From VAZQ01 sp963712565 (lineage in GTDB: Bacteria; Pseudomonadota; Alphaproteobacteria; Rhizobiales; Xanthobacteraceae): DNA of 64,000 nucleotides. The notes beneath the pieces were generated by a model. It had not been told where the DNA came from. It made no database searches and saw only the letters and a program-made list of their open reading frames with translations. Shown here piece by piece: positions 27,290-35,192 of the stretch (position 1 is its first letter; each line of letters starts with the position of its first letter). The stretch is taken from positions 449,413-513,412 of the forward strand of contig CAVQIP010000055.1 of assembly GCA_963712565.1 (NCBI GenBank), written 5' to 3'. A program made the translations under genes and the position numbers.

Positions 27290-28291
27290 ATGGTCGCAGC
27301 GCAACGACTCTACGGGTGCCTCTTCCTGTGCCTGACGCTCGCTTGCGCCGCCGTAGCGCTGGCGATCGGCGGCGGGGCGGCGGCGCAGGACGGCTATCCG
27401 GGAAAACCGATCAAGCTCATCGTTCCATTGGCGGCGGGCGGCGGCATCGATTTCACCGCCCGTACCACCGCTCAAAAGCTGTCGGACGTGCTCGGTCAGC
27501 AGGTGGTGGTGGAGAATCAGGGCGGCGCCGGGGGCACGATCGGGGTGAGCGCGGTCGCGCGCGCCGCGCCCGACGGTTACACCCTGCTTTATCACTCAGT
27601 CTCCGGCGTGGTGAGCGCGGCCGTGGGCAAGGACCTGCCCTACGACTGGCTGCGCGATCTCGCGCCGGTGTCGCTCGTCACCCGCTTTGCGCCGGTTCTG
27701 ATCATCAATCCTTCGCTGCCCGCGCGCGACCTGAAGGAATTCATCGCGCTGGCGAAGGCCAGTCCCGGAAAATTCAGCTACGGGTCGTCCGGTGCGGGCA
27801 CGGCCATTCATCTTGCCAGCGAGCTGTTCAAGGCGGCCGCCGGCGTCGATATCGTGCACGTTCCGTATCGCGGGAATGCCGGCGTCATGCCGGATCTGCT
27901 GGCGGGACGCATCGCCATGTTGATCGACGGCGTTCCGGCCCAGGCCAAGAATATCGAATCCGGCGTCGTGCGCGCGCTCGCGGTGACGACCCGCACGCGC
28001 ACCCCGGCTTTGCCGAACGTGCCGACCATGATGGAGCAGGGGCTCGACTACGAGCTGCCGTATTGGACGGCGATCTATGCGCCGGCCGCGACCCCGAAGC
28101 CGATCATCGACAAGCTCGCAGCCGGCATCGCCGCGACGATGAAGGACGCCGGCGTGGTGGGCCGCCTCAACGCCGCGGGAACCGAGGCGGTCGGCTCGAC
28201 GCCGCAGGAGTTCGACACGTTCAACCGCGATCAGTTCACGCTCTATCGCAGGATCGTTCAAGACCCGCGGCTGAAGCTCAATCTGCAATAG
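27290..28291 (+). CDS. Bug/TctC-family tripartite transporter substrate-binding protein
   Basis: The protein has 333 residues from the ATG preceded by AGGGAGG. A Sec signal peptide ends at GAAAQDGYPG, then IKLIVPLAAGGGIDFTARTTA, GTIGVSAVARAAPDGYTLL and YGSSGAGTAIHLASELF mark a Bug protein. No TctA/TctB genes accompany it, so it is an orphan receptor that must use a membrane component encoded elsewhere. It closes the cluster beginning at 22392 and presumably captures the substrate of those enzymes. Confidence 0.93.
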   Translation: MVAAQRLYGCLFLCLTLACAAVALAIGGGAAAQDGYPGKPIKLIVPLAAGGGIDFTARTTAQKLSDVLGQQVVVENQGGAGGTIGVSAVARAAPDGYTLLYHSVSGVVSAAVGKDLPYDWLRDLAPVSLVTRFAPVLIINPSLPARDLKEFIALAKASPGKFSYGSSGAGTAIHLASELFKAAAGVDIVHVPYRGNAGVMPDLLAGRIAMLIDGVPAQAKNIESGVVRALAVTTRTRTPALPNVPTMMEQGLDYELPYWTAIYAPAATPKPIIDKLAAGIAATMKDAGVVGRLNAAGTEAVGSTPQEFDTFNRDQFTLYRRIVQDPRLKLNLQ

Positions 28292-28348
28292 GCTGCTTGT
28301 GGCCGGCATGACGCCGGCCAGGACGCGCCGGCATGTCCAAAGCCGGCT

Positions 28349-28747
28349 TTACTTCTCCCGCTCCCAGATCACGATCACGCGCACCACCCGGTTGTTCTGG
28401 TTCGGATGCGGCATAGGCGGGCTTTCGATGAACAGCCGCTCGCCCTCGAAGCGGATGAATCGGGTCTGCTCGCCGCCAACCCAGGCTTCGTTCCAGGCCG
28501 CTTCCACCTTGGTGACGACCTTGCCGTCTTTGACCCGGTAGCGCCCGGTATAGGCGATCATCGTGCGCAGCGCCTGCGCGCGCTCCTCGTCGGTCTTCGG
28601 AACCGGACGGCCGTCGGCGGTGACGAGCGCGAGCCAGCGGCCGTCGGCGGTCGCGATCTGGCGGCCCTTGGGATGCTCGCCGAGCACCGGGCTGCGCGCC
28701 TTCGTCTCCTGGTCCTCGTAGAGGAGATGTGAGGCATGGTACGGCAT
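28349..28747 (-). pseudogene. Lipocalin-like protein gene, 5' end lost at the element junction
   Basis: Downstream of about position 28730 the minus-strand frame reads as the C-terminal two thirds of a lipocalin-like (Lipocalin_5 type) protein: GRQIATADGRWLALVTADGR, TMIAYTGRYRVKDGKVVTKV, AWVGGEQTRFIRFEGERL and VRVIVIWERE. The usual opening strand (GTW.LVS) is missing. Upstream the open frame runs into DNA containing the 16-base repeats near the integrase. Residual starts exist (28747 and 28879), so a truncated product is possible. Confidence 0.7.
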
Positions 28748-28837
28748 GGCACGCCATGCCACGGCAGGCAACATTTTTGTCGCGGAAACCCCGGATTGAC
28801 AGGCACTTCCGTGAGTTTTGTTGGCACGCCATGCCAC
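28747..28837. repeat. Two copies of a 16-bp near-palindrome next to the integrase (candidate attachment or arm sites)
   Basis: The sequence TGGCACGCCATGCCAC occurs at 28747-28762 and again at 28822-28837, both within 180 bases of the recombinase start and beside the truncated lipocalin-like gene. The first copy is embedded in GGCATGGCACGCCATGCC, an 18-base near-palindrome. Repeated short sites next to a tyrosine recombinase gene are expected of integrase arm-binding sites or an attL region. The crossover core is not identified. Confidence 0.55.
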
Positions 28838-28919
28838 AAGGCAAAACATGCATTGACATACCCCGACCGTAGCCCCCATGTAGCCCCGAAGCGTTTACCT
28901 CCTTTTTCGGGGCTCCTCT

Positions 28920-30170
28920 ATGAAGCCAAAGACGACCGCCCGCCGTGCCACCTTCACCGACAGATACCTGCGAGCCCTAAAGCCGGCAGATCCGGGGAAG
29001 CGGGTCACCCATTGGGATGAAGCCAAGCGCTCGTTCGGCGTCCGGGTAACCGACAAGGGCGTGGTCAGCTTCTTCATCATGCGCCGGCTGCCGGGCAAGC
29101 CGCAGCCCGTGCGGGTGGCGCTCGGCCGATATCCCGATATCAGCCTAGCGCGGGCGCGCGTGCTCGCCACCGAGGCGCTCGGCGATCTCGTCGCCGGCGT
29201 GCATCCGAGGGAACGCGAGCGCGAGGAGCGCCTCGCCGATGCGCGGCGGAAGGCGGACACCTTCGCCGGGCTGGCTGAGCGCTACCTAGGGCACCGGGCG
29301 TCGGGACGGCGGACGGCGCACAAGATCGGCAGGATCGTTCGGCGCTACTTGCTAGTGCGATGGGGGTCACGTCCCGTGACCGACATCAAGCGGACGGATG
29401 TTCGCGAGATGGTCGAAGACATCCGCGAGCAATCCGGCCGGCATGCAGCCCGGCAGGCGCTGACTTATGCCAGCGCCATTTTCGGGTATGGTGCGGCGCT
29501 CGAATATGGCGGGCTCGAACAAAATCCGTGTAGGCTGGTGAAAGCCGGCGATCTGCTCGGCAAGTTCAAGCCGCGCCAGCGCATTCTGACCGACAGCGAG
29601 CTTGTGCAGGTATGGAAGGCCGCAACGGACTACCCCGCCGGGCCGTTCATCCGCATGTTGATTTTGACCGGTGCGCGCCGCGGCGAAGTCGCGCGCATGA
29701 CCTGGAACGAGGTCGATCTCGATACTGGCCTTTGGACCCTCGTGGGCTCGCGTACGAAACCCGAGGAGCCGGACGAGAAACCTTTGGCGGGGATGGCCGT
29801 CGACCTGCTCAAGTCGCTGCCGCGCTTCACGGCAGGGCCTTACGTGTTCACGTCGAGCGCCGGACTCCGGCCGATGCAGGCTTTCAGCGCATATAAGCGC
29901 GAGATCAATGAACGCGTGCCGGGGCTTGGCGATTGGCGATTTCATGATCTGAGGCGCACCATGCGAACCGGTCTGGCAGCCCTGGGCGTGAACCCGTTTA
30001 TCGCGGAACTATGCATCGGCCATCGGCAGGAGGGCGTGCATGCGGTGTACGATCTGCATCGTTATCGCGCCCAAAAGGCGGAGGCGATGAAGCTTTGGGC
30101 CAACAAGGTCCGCGATCTCGTCACGCCTTCGCCCAAGAATGTCGTGGCCCTCAAGGCAGCGAGGGCGTGA
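28920..30170 (+). CDS. Tyrosine recombinase (integrase) with an N-terminal DUF4102 arm domain
   Basis: This 416-residue protein starts with the DUF4102-type arm-binding domain (LKPADPGKRVTHWDEAKRSF, VSFFIMRRLPGKPQPVRVAL), then a SAM-like core-binding domain and the catalytic domain. The catalytic residues are visible: Arg in TGARRGEVARM, HDLRRT, the second His in IGHRQEG and the Tyr nucleophile in AVYDLHRY. It should integrate and excise a genomic island. Its gene sits at the point where chromosomal genes give way to the accessory region. Confidence 0.93.
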   Translation: MKPKTTARRATFTDRYLRALKPADPGKRVTHWDEAKRSFGVRVTDKGVVSFFIMRRLPGKPQPVRVALGRYPDISLARARVLATEALGDLVAGVHPREREREERLADARRKADTFAGLAERYLGHRASGRRTAHKIGRIVRRYLLVRWGSRPVTDIKRTDVREMVEDIREQSGRHAARQALTYASAIFGYGAALEYGGLEQNPCRLVKAGDLLGKFKPRQRILTDSELVQVWKAATDYPAGPFIRMLILTGARRGEVARMTWNEVDLDTGLWTLVGSRTKPEEPDEKPLAGMAVDLLKSLPRFTAGPYVFTSSAGLRPMQAFSAYKREINERVPGLGDWRFHDLRRTMRTGLAALGVNPFIAELCIGHRQEGVHAVYDLHRYRAQKAEAMKLWANKVRDLVTPSPKNVVALKAARA

Positions 30171-30631
30171 TGGGCTACTATGCGGACTTGGAAAAGCTCT
30201 GGGAGGTGAACCGGAAGCGGAGGAAGCGGTCGGGTTCAAACCGGCAACCGCAATCGTTGCGTGGGCCCAAATTTGTCGGCGAGCTGCTTCGCCTTGCAGC
30301 GCTGACGCAGGATGCCCGCTTCAAGGATGTTGTTTCAGCTCTCAAGCAACACGGCATCATCGACGAACAGTTTAAATTCAATAGGCATTGGGCCCCACTG
30401 CGCTTTGCTGAAGCGGAGGATTTGGACCGCTTTTTCAACGTCTGGAAGGTGCTCATACTGCATGAGATGAAAGGTCAGTCGGTGCGCCGCGCCTGCGCGC
30501 AGGTCGCCGCTGAGGGGGGCATCGAGGCGGGGTCGTTCGCAGCCGCGGTCAAACGTCTGCAGATCCAACACGCGAAATTGCCGAGCTGGTCGGCATGCTC
30601 GGGTTCGAACCGGTCGATGCCGGCCCGTTGA
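30170..30631 (+). CDS. Hypothetical protein overlapping the integrase stop
   Basis: This 153-residue frame has an ATG that shares one base with the integrase TGA (TGATG), a coupling typical of real genes. It is basic at the N-terminus (NRKRRKRSG) and then helical, with KFVGELLRLAALTQDARFKDVV. I do not recognise a family. The last 25 or so codons overlap a remnant of an oxidoreductase gene in another frame (30556-30672), so the original C-terminus has probably been replaced at a recombination junction. Confidence 0.5.
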   Translation: MGYYADLEKLWEVNRKRRKRSGSNRQPQSLRGPKFVGELLRLAALTQDARFKDVVSALKQHGIIDEQFKFNRHWAPLRFAEAEDLDRFFNVWKVLILHEMKGQSVRRACAQVAAEGGIEAGSFAAAVKRLQIQHAKLPSWSACSGSNRSMPAR

Positions 30632-30672
30632 AGAACGCGCGGCTCCTGGAGCCCTTCGCCATGGTCTGGATC
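30556..30672 (+). pseudogene. C-terminal remnant of an NADPH-dependent F420 reductase-like oxidoreductase
   Basis: In the frame of the following substrate-binding gene the sequence reads DPTREIAELVGMLGFEPVDA followed by GPLKNARLLEPFAMVWI. This is the conserved C-terminal end of NAD(P)-binding F420_oxidored-type proteins. No other part of such a gene is present. It runs without a stop into copy A of the PF04392 family, so the junction near 30672 fused two unrelated genes. Confidence 0.65.
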
Positions 30673-31584
30673 GATGGCGTGCGCCGCATCGGCGTGCTCA
30701 TGAACCTCGCCGCAGACGATGCGGAAGGACAGGCACGTCTTGCGGCATTCCTGCAGGGGCCGCAGGAAGCGGGCTGGGCGGTTGGCCGCAACGTGCGCAT
30801 CGACCTCCGCTGGGGAGCGGGCGATGCCGACCGCTTTCGCAAACAAGCGGTGGAAATGGTCGCGCTCGCACCGGACGTGGTCCTGGCCAGTAGTCTTCCG
30901 GTCGTGGGGCCATTGCTGCAGGCGACCCGCACCGTGCCGATAGTGTTCGTGCAGGTCGTCGACCCGGTTGGCGCCGGCTTGGTCGCGAGCCTAGCGCAGC
31001 CCGGCGGCAACGCCACCGGTTTCACGATCTTCGAATTCGGCATGGCCGGGAAATGGGTGGAACTACTCAAAGAGATCGCGCCTGGCGTGACGCGGCTAGC
31101 GGTGCTTCGGGATGCTGCCAGTAGCTCAGGGATCGGCCAGTTGGGCGCGATCCAGTCGGTGGCTCCGTCGTTCGGGATGGAGTTGACCCCGGTCGGGGTG
31201 AGCGACGCTGGCGAGATCGAGCGCGCCGTCACCGCATTCGCGCGCGCCTCGAATGGCGGCCTGATTGTGACGCCGGTGACGTTGGCTATCGTTCATCGCG
31301 ATCTGATCATCACGCTGGCGGCTCGGCACCGACTGCCGGCGGTCTACGGTTTGCGGCCCTCCGTCACCAGCGGCGGCCTGATCTCCTATGCCCCTGATAC
31401 GATCAACCCGTACCGGCGCGCGGCCGGCTACGTCGATCGCATCCTCAAGGGCGAGAAGCCAGCCGACCTGCCGGTGCAGGCGCCGACCAAGTACGAAACG
31501 GTGATCAACCTCAAAACCGCCAAGGCGCTCGGCCTCGAAATTCCGACGTCCGTGCTCGCGCGCGCTGACGAGGTGATCGAATAA
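30595..31584 (+). CDS. PF04392 ABC substrate-binding protein, copy A (chimeric, no export signal)
   Basis: From about residue 29 this 329-residue frame is a PF04392 (COG2984) solute-binding protein: VRRIGVLMNLAADDAEGQAR, VGRNVRIDLRWGAGDADRF, LAQPGGNATGF and the family end LARADEVIE. The usual Tat signal is absent; those codons are replaced by the oxidoreductase remnant described at 30556-30672. If translated from 30595 or 30661 the product would stay in the cytoplasm and could not act as a periplasmic receptor. No ATPase or permease gene is near. Confidence 0.85.
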   Translation: MLGFEPVDAGPLKNARLLEPFAMVWIDGVRRIGVLMNLAADDAEGQARLAAFLQGPQEAGWAVGRNVRIDLRWGAGDADRFRKQAVEMVALAPDVVLASSLPVVGPLLQATRTVPIVFVQVVDPVGAGLVASLAQPGGNATGFTIFEFGMAGKWVELLKEIAPGVTRLAVLRDAASSSGIGQLGAIQSVAPSFGMELTPVGVSDAGEIERAVTAFARASNGGLIVTPVTLAIVHRDLIITLAARHRLPAVYGLRPSVTSGGLISYAPDTINPYRRAAGYVDRILKGEKPADLPVQAPTKYETVINLKTAKALGLEIPTSVLARADEVIE

Positions 31585-31611
31585 TACCGCCCGTGCGGGA
31601 TTAGGCCGAAC

Positions 31612-31905
31612 ATGATCGCGCTTGAGGATTGCATCGGGCTCTGCGGCTTGACCGAAGAGGAGGTGCTCGCCATCGCCGAGCACGAGCACCTGCCCGAAAT
31701 CGCTGCAACAGCACTCGCTCAATACCTTTTATCCCACGAGCACGGCAGCGAAAAAATCCGGGACATGATTGTCGATGATTTTCGGCAAGCCCAGCTCAGC
31801 GGCGACAAAGAGCATGTGTTGACCCTGCTGCATGTCCTGCACCATTTCCTAAAAACGCATCCTGAAGCAAGGCCATCTGACCATCCTTGGAGTGCGCGGT
31901 TGTGA
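31612..31905 (+). CDS. Small conserved hypothetical, helical acidic protein
   Basis: A 97-residue protein rich in Glu, His and Leu (CGLTEEEVLAIAEHEHLPEI, LTLLHVLHHFLKTHPEARPS). It is probably all-helical and cytoplasmic. Its reality is supported by a second, frameshifted copy at 39993-40289 that keeps the same protein sequence pattern. Its function is not known to me. It sits between copies A and B of the substrate-binding array. Confidence 0.7.
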   Translation: MIALEDCIGLCGLTEEEVLAIAEHEHLPEIAATALAQYLLSHEHGSEKIRDMIVDDFRQAQLSGDKEHVLTLLHVLHHFLKTHPEARPSDHPWSARL

Positions 31906-32242
31906 CTCGAGTGCCCAAGGGCGCCGGCGCCCCATTGACCTCGTTCATCGGCTCGAAGCAACGCTACGGTTCTCATCGGGGGACCCAATTTGCATTGAAG
32001 CTTCGCACCTTTGATGTTGCAGTGCATGAGTCCGGAAGTGGCACCATTCTGCCGTTCGCCGCACTGCATCATCACGGCAGTTGTTGGAGGTAGAGCGGAC
32101 ATGTCGTGGACATCGCGGAACCGACGCGATTGACCCTGAGCCGCCAATCGGCTGTCAATTTTGCTGTGATGCACAACAGACGTCGTCCCCAAATGTGATA
32201 GCCTTCAGCTCGCCCGGAAGTCTCGGCAGGATGGGAAGCTCC
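31906..32242. other. Spacer before the plus-strand substrate-binding operon
   Basis: About 337 bases without a convincing gene. It must hold the promoter for the run of overlapping genes B to G that begins at 32243, because those genes have no internal spacers. I see no clear promoter hexamers or operator. Confidence 0.4.
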
Positions 32243-33223
32243 ATGAGGCGGCGGGAATTTGTCACGCTCCTCGGCGGCGCGGCAGCCGCTTGGCCGCTTG
32301 GGGCACGCGCGCAACAGCCGGGGAAACTGCCGACCATCGGGTTCCTGGGAGCAAACACGGCCTCTTCCCAGAGGACGTCGACCGACGCCTTTGTGCAGCG
32401 GCTGCACGAACTCGGCTGGATCGAGAATCGAACCGTGGCCATCGAGTATCGCTGGGCAGAGGGACGCGAGGAGCGTTTCGCCGAGATCGCGGCCGAGTTC
32501 ATCCGGCTCAAGGTCGATGTCATTCTCACTTATGGAACCCTGTCATCCTTAGCAGTAAAGAAGGCTACGGCGGTCATCCCAATCGTATTCGCCGCCGCTG
32601 GCGACCCGGTCGGCACAGGCCTCGTCGCTTCATTAGCGCGACCAGGCGGTAACATCACCGGCTTGTCGATCCAGCAAACCGATCTTGCCAGCAAGCGACT
32701 CGAAATGTTGCGCGAGGTTCTCCCCGGTCTCCGCACGGTGGCGATCTTAGTCCACATCGGCAGCCCAAACTCCGTGCTGGAAATGGGCGAGGCCCAGGCG
32801 GCGGCCCGCGCGGTCGGCCTCGCTGTGGTCGCATCGGAGGTCGGGAGAGCCGAGGATATCGCGCCCGCGTTCGACGCGCTCAAGGGCCGTGCGGATGCAC
32901 TTTATGTCTCCCCCTCGCCACTTCTGACGACCAATCGGGTTCGAATCAACACCTTGGCGCTGGGCTTGCGACTGCCGAGCATGCACGGCTTTCGGGAATA
33001 CACCGAAGCGGGAGGGCTGATGTCTTATGGACCAAACTTCCCGAGCCTGTTTCGCCGCGCCGCCGAGTATGTCGACAAGATTCTGCGCGGGGCAAAGCCT
33101 AGCGACCTGCCGGTCGAGCAGCCGACCAAGTTTGACCTCGTCATCAACCTGATAACTAGTAAGGCCCTCGGCATCACCGTGCCGCCGACGCTGCTCGCTC
33201 GTGCCGACGAGGTGATCGAGTGA
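32243..33223 (+). CDS. PF04392 ABC substrate-binding protein, copy B
   Basis: The protein has 326 residues from the ATG giving MRRREFVTLLGG, a Tat-type signal (RREF) ending ARAQQ; upstream in-frame codons are not family sequence. The mature part reads PTIGFLGANTASSQRTSTDA, VAIEYRWAEGREERFAEI, LVASLARPGGNITGLS and ends LLARADEVIE. It belongs to the same subgroup as minus-strand copy O. It leads a run of six genes with 4-base overlaps. Substrate unknown; COG2984 homologues elsewhere bind amino acids such as tryptophan. Confidence 0.9.
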   Translation: MRRREFVTLLGGAAAAWPLGARAQQPGKLPTIGFLGANTASSQRTSTDAFVQRLHELGWIENRTVAIEYRWAEGREERFAEIAAEFIRLKVDVILTYGTLSSLAVKKATAVIPIVFAAAGDPVGTGLVASLARPGGNITGLSIQQTDLASKRLEMLREVLPGLRTVAILVHIGSPNSVLEMGEAQAAARAVGLAVVASEVGRAEDIAPAFDALKGRADALYVSPSPLLTTNRVRINTLALGLRLPSMHGFREYTEAGGLMSYGPNFPSLFRRAAEYVDKILRGAKPSDLPVEQPTKFDLVINLITSKALGITVPPTLLARADEVIE

Positions 33224-34218
33224 GGCGGCGCCAGTTCATCACGCTGCTCGGCGGCGCGGCAGCGGCGTGGCCGCTCGCCGCCCGCGCGCAGCCGGACGAC
33301 CGCGTGCGGCGGCTTGCCGCCATGATGGGCGGGCGCAATGCCGACACCGATCCGGAGGGACGCGCTTGGTTTGCCGTCTTTCGGCAAAGCCTGCAGGAAT
33401 TGGGATGGGTGGAAGGCCGCAATTTTCGCGCCGACTATCGCTGGCCCGCCGGCGAGCCTGATCGAATGCGCGTTATCGCCAAGGAATTCGTCGATCTGCA
33501 GCCCGACGTGCTGTTTGCCGGCAGCACGCCGGCGGTCCTCGCCCTGCTGCGGGAAACCCGCACGATACCGATCGTGTTCACAAATCTTTCCGATCCGGTC
33601 GGGACCGGCGTGGTCGCGACCTTCGCGCGCCCGGGCGGCAACGCCACCGGGTTCTCCGCCTATGAATATTCCCTCGCCGGCAAGTGGCTGGAAATGCTCA
33701 AGGAGGTTGCTCCCGCCGCGCGGCGGGTGGCGCTTGTTTTCAATCCTGAGACCGCCCCATACGCTCATCACTATCTGAGCTTCATGGAGACCGCTGCACC
33801 CGCGTTCGGCGTGACGGCAAGAGCCGTTCCGGTTCGCACCGTCGGCGAGATGGAAGCCGAGGTCGAAGCGCACGCGCGCGAGGCCGACGGCGCACTCATA
33901 GCTTTGCCGGACGGCTTCACCTTGAACAATCGCGCTCCGCTGATCGCACTCGCGGCCCGCTACCGCCTGCCGGTCATTTATTCCTTTCGCATCCAGGTCC
34001 TCGACGGTGGCCTCTTGTCCTATGGACCGGTCACGGTCGATCTCTATCGGCGCGCTGCAAGCTATGTCGACCGCATCCTCAAGGGCGAGAAGCCGGGCGA
34101 GCTCCCCGTGCAGGCGCCGACCAAGTACGAGTTGGTGATCAATCTCAAGACCGCCAAGGCGCTCGGCCTCGACGTGCCACCGACGCTGCTCGCCCGCGCC
34201 GACGAGGTGATCGAATGA
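33220..34218 (+). CDS. PF04392 ABC substrate-binding protein, copy C
   Basis: This 332-residue protein uses a GTG start inside the copy B stop (GTGA). The signal peptide is MRRRQFITLLGG to ARAQPDD. The interior is distinct from the other copies (MMGGRNADTDPEGRAWFAVF, APAARRVALVFNPETAPYAH), whereas the C-terminal 60 residues (VDRILKGEKPGELPVQAPTK to LLARADEVIE) are shared. Translation must be coupled to copy B, since no separate ribosome-binding site is obvious. Confidence 0.9.
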   Translation: MRRRQFITLLGGAAAAWPLAARAQPDDRVRRLAAMMGGRNADTDPEGRAWFAVFRQSLQELGWVEGRNFRADYRWPAGEPDRMRVIAKEFVDLQPDVLFAGSTPAVLALLRETRTIPIVFTNLSDPVGTGVVATFARPGGNATGFSAYEYSLAGKWLEMLKEVAPAARRVALVFNPETAPYAHHYLSFMETAAPAFGVTARAVPVRTVGEMEAEVEAHAREADGALIALPDGFTLNNRAPLIALAARYRLPVIYSFRIQVLDGGLLSYGPVTVDLYRRAASYVDRILKGEKPGELPVQAPTKYELVINLKTAKALGLDVPPTLLARADEVIE

Positions 34219-35192
34219 AGCGGCGCGAGTTCATCACGTTGCTCGGCGGCGCGGCGGCGGCGTGGCCGCTCGCCGTGCGCGCCCAGCAGCCGGCGATGCC
34301 GGTGATCGGGCTCCTCAGGAGCGGGCTGGCGGCCGGCACGGGGCATCTTACCAGTGCGTTTCGGGAGGGCTTGAACGACGTCGGATTCGTCGAGGGACGG
34401 AACGTCGCCATCGATTATCGCTTCGCGGACGACCAGCTCGATCGGCTGCCTGCTTTGGTCGCCGATCTTGTCCGCCGCCAGGTAGATGTGATTGTCGGAA
34501 ATGGCCCTTCCGCGATCGCGGCCAAGGCCGCCACCACGACGACGCCGATCGTCTTTGTCTTGGGCTCAGATCCGGTAAGGACCGGCCTCGTCGGCAACCT
34601 GAACCGGCCCGGCGAGAACGTCACCGGCGTAGTCTTCACCTCGGTTGATCTCGTGGCGAAGCAGGTTGGGCTCGTGCATGAGCTGGTTCCCACGGCCGCT
34701 GCCTTCTGCGTGCTACTCAACCCCAACATGCTCGAGGCGGAACTCGAGGTGCGCGAGGTGGAAGAGGCTGGCCGCGCCATCGGGCGGCAAGTTCTGATCG
34801 TTAAAGCCGCGAGCGAACACGATTTCAATGCCGCCTTCGCAACCATCGTCCAAGCACGCGCTGGCGCGCTCCTCGTTGGCCGTGGTCCGTTGTTCCTCGC
34901 CCACCGCCGGCAACTCGTGACGCTGGCGGTCCGCCACGCGCTGCCCGCGAGCTACGTCTTGCGCGAGTTCGTCGAGGCCGGCGGTCTCATGAGCTACGGG
35001 CCCAGCCAGATCGGTGCCTATCGCCGTGCTGGCATTTACGCCGGCCGCATTCTCAAGGGCGAAAAGCCGGGCGACCTGCCGGTGGAGCTCGCGGCCAAGT
35101 TCGATCTGGTCATCAACTTGGCGACCGCCAAGGGAATGGGTCTCGTCATTCCACCGATGCTGCTCGCTCGCGCCGACGAGGTGATCGAATGA
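34215..35192 (+). CDS. PF04392 ABC substrate-binding protein, copy D
   Basis: This 325-residue protein has a Tat signal MKRREFITLLGG and begins in the ATGA overlap with copy C. The mature part is divergent (VIGLLRSGLAAGTGHLTSAF, VGNLNRPGENVTGVVFTSVD) and belongs to none of the repeated subgroups seen here. The shared tail is slightly eroded (VIPPMLLARADEVIE). It probably has a different ligand specificity from its neighbours. Confidence 0.9.
   Translation: MKRREFITLLGGAAAAWPLAVRAQQPAMPVIGLLRSGLAAGTGHLTSAFREGLNDVGFVEGRNVAIDYRFADDQLDRLPALVADLVRRQVDVIVGNGPSAIAAKAATTTTPIVFVLGSDPVRTGLVGNLNRPGENVTGVVFTSVDLVAKQVGLVHELVPTAAAFCVLLNPNMLEAELEVREVEEAGRAIGRQVLIVKAASEHDFNAAFATIVQARAGALLVGRGPLFLAHRRQLVTLAVRHALPASYVLREFVEAGGLMSYGPSQIGAYRRAGIYAGRILKGEKPGDLPVELAAKFDLVINLATAKGMGLVIPPMLLARADEVIE

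Noticed and set aside
28700..28920. tRNA gene as the integrase target
   Set aside because: No cloverleaf or CCA-ending acceptor sequence could be found; only the 16-bp repeats are present.
31612..31905. Possible antitoxin or toxin-antitoxin module next to the array
   Set aside because: The 97-residue protein has no partner gene and no toxin or antitoxin motif.
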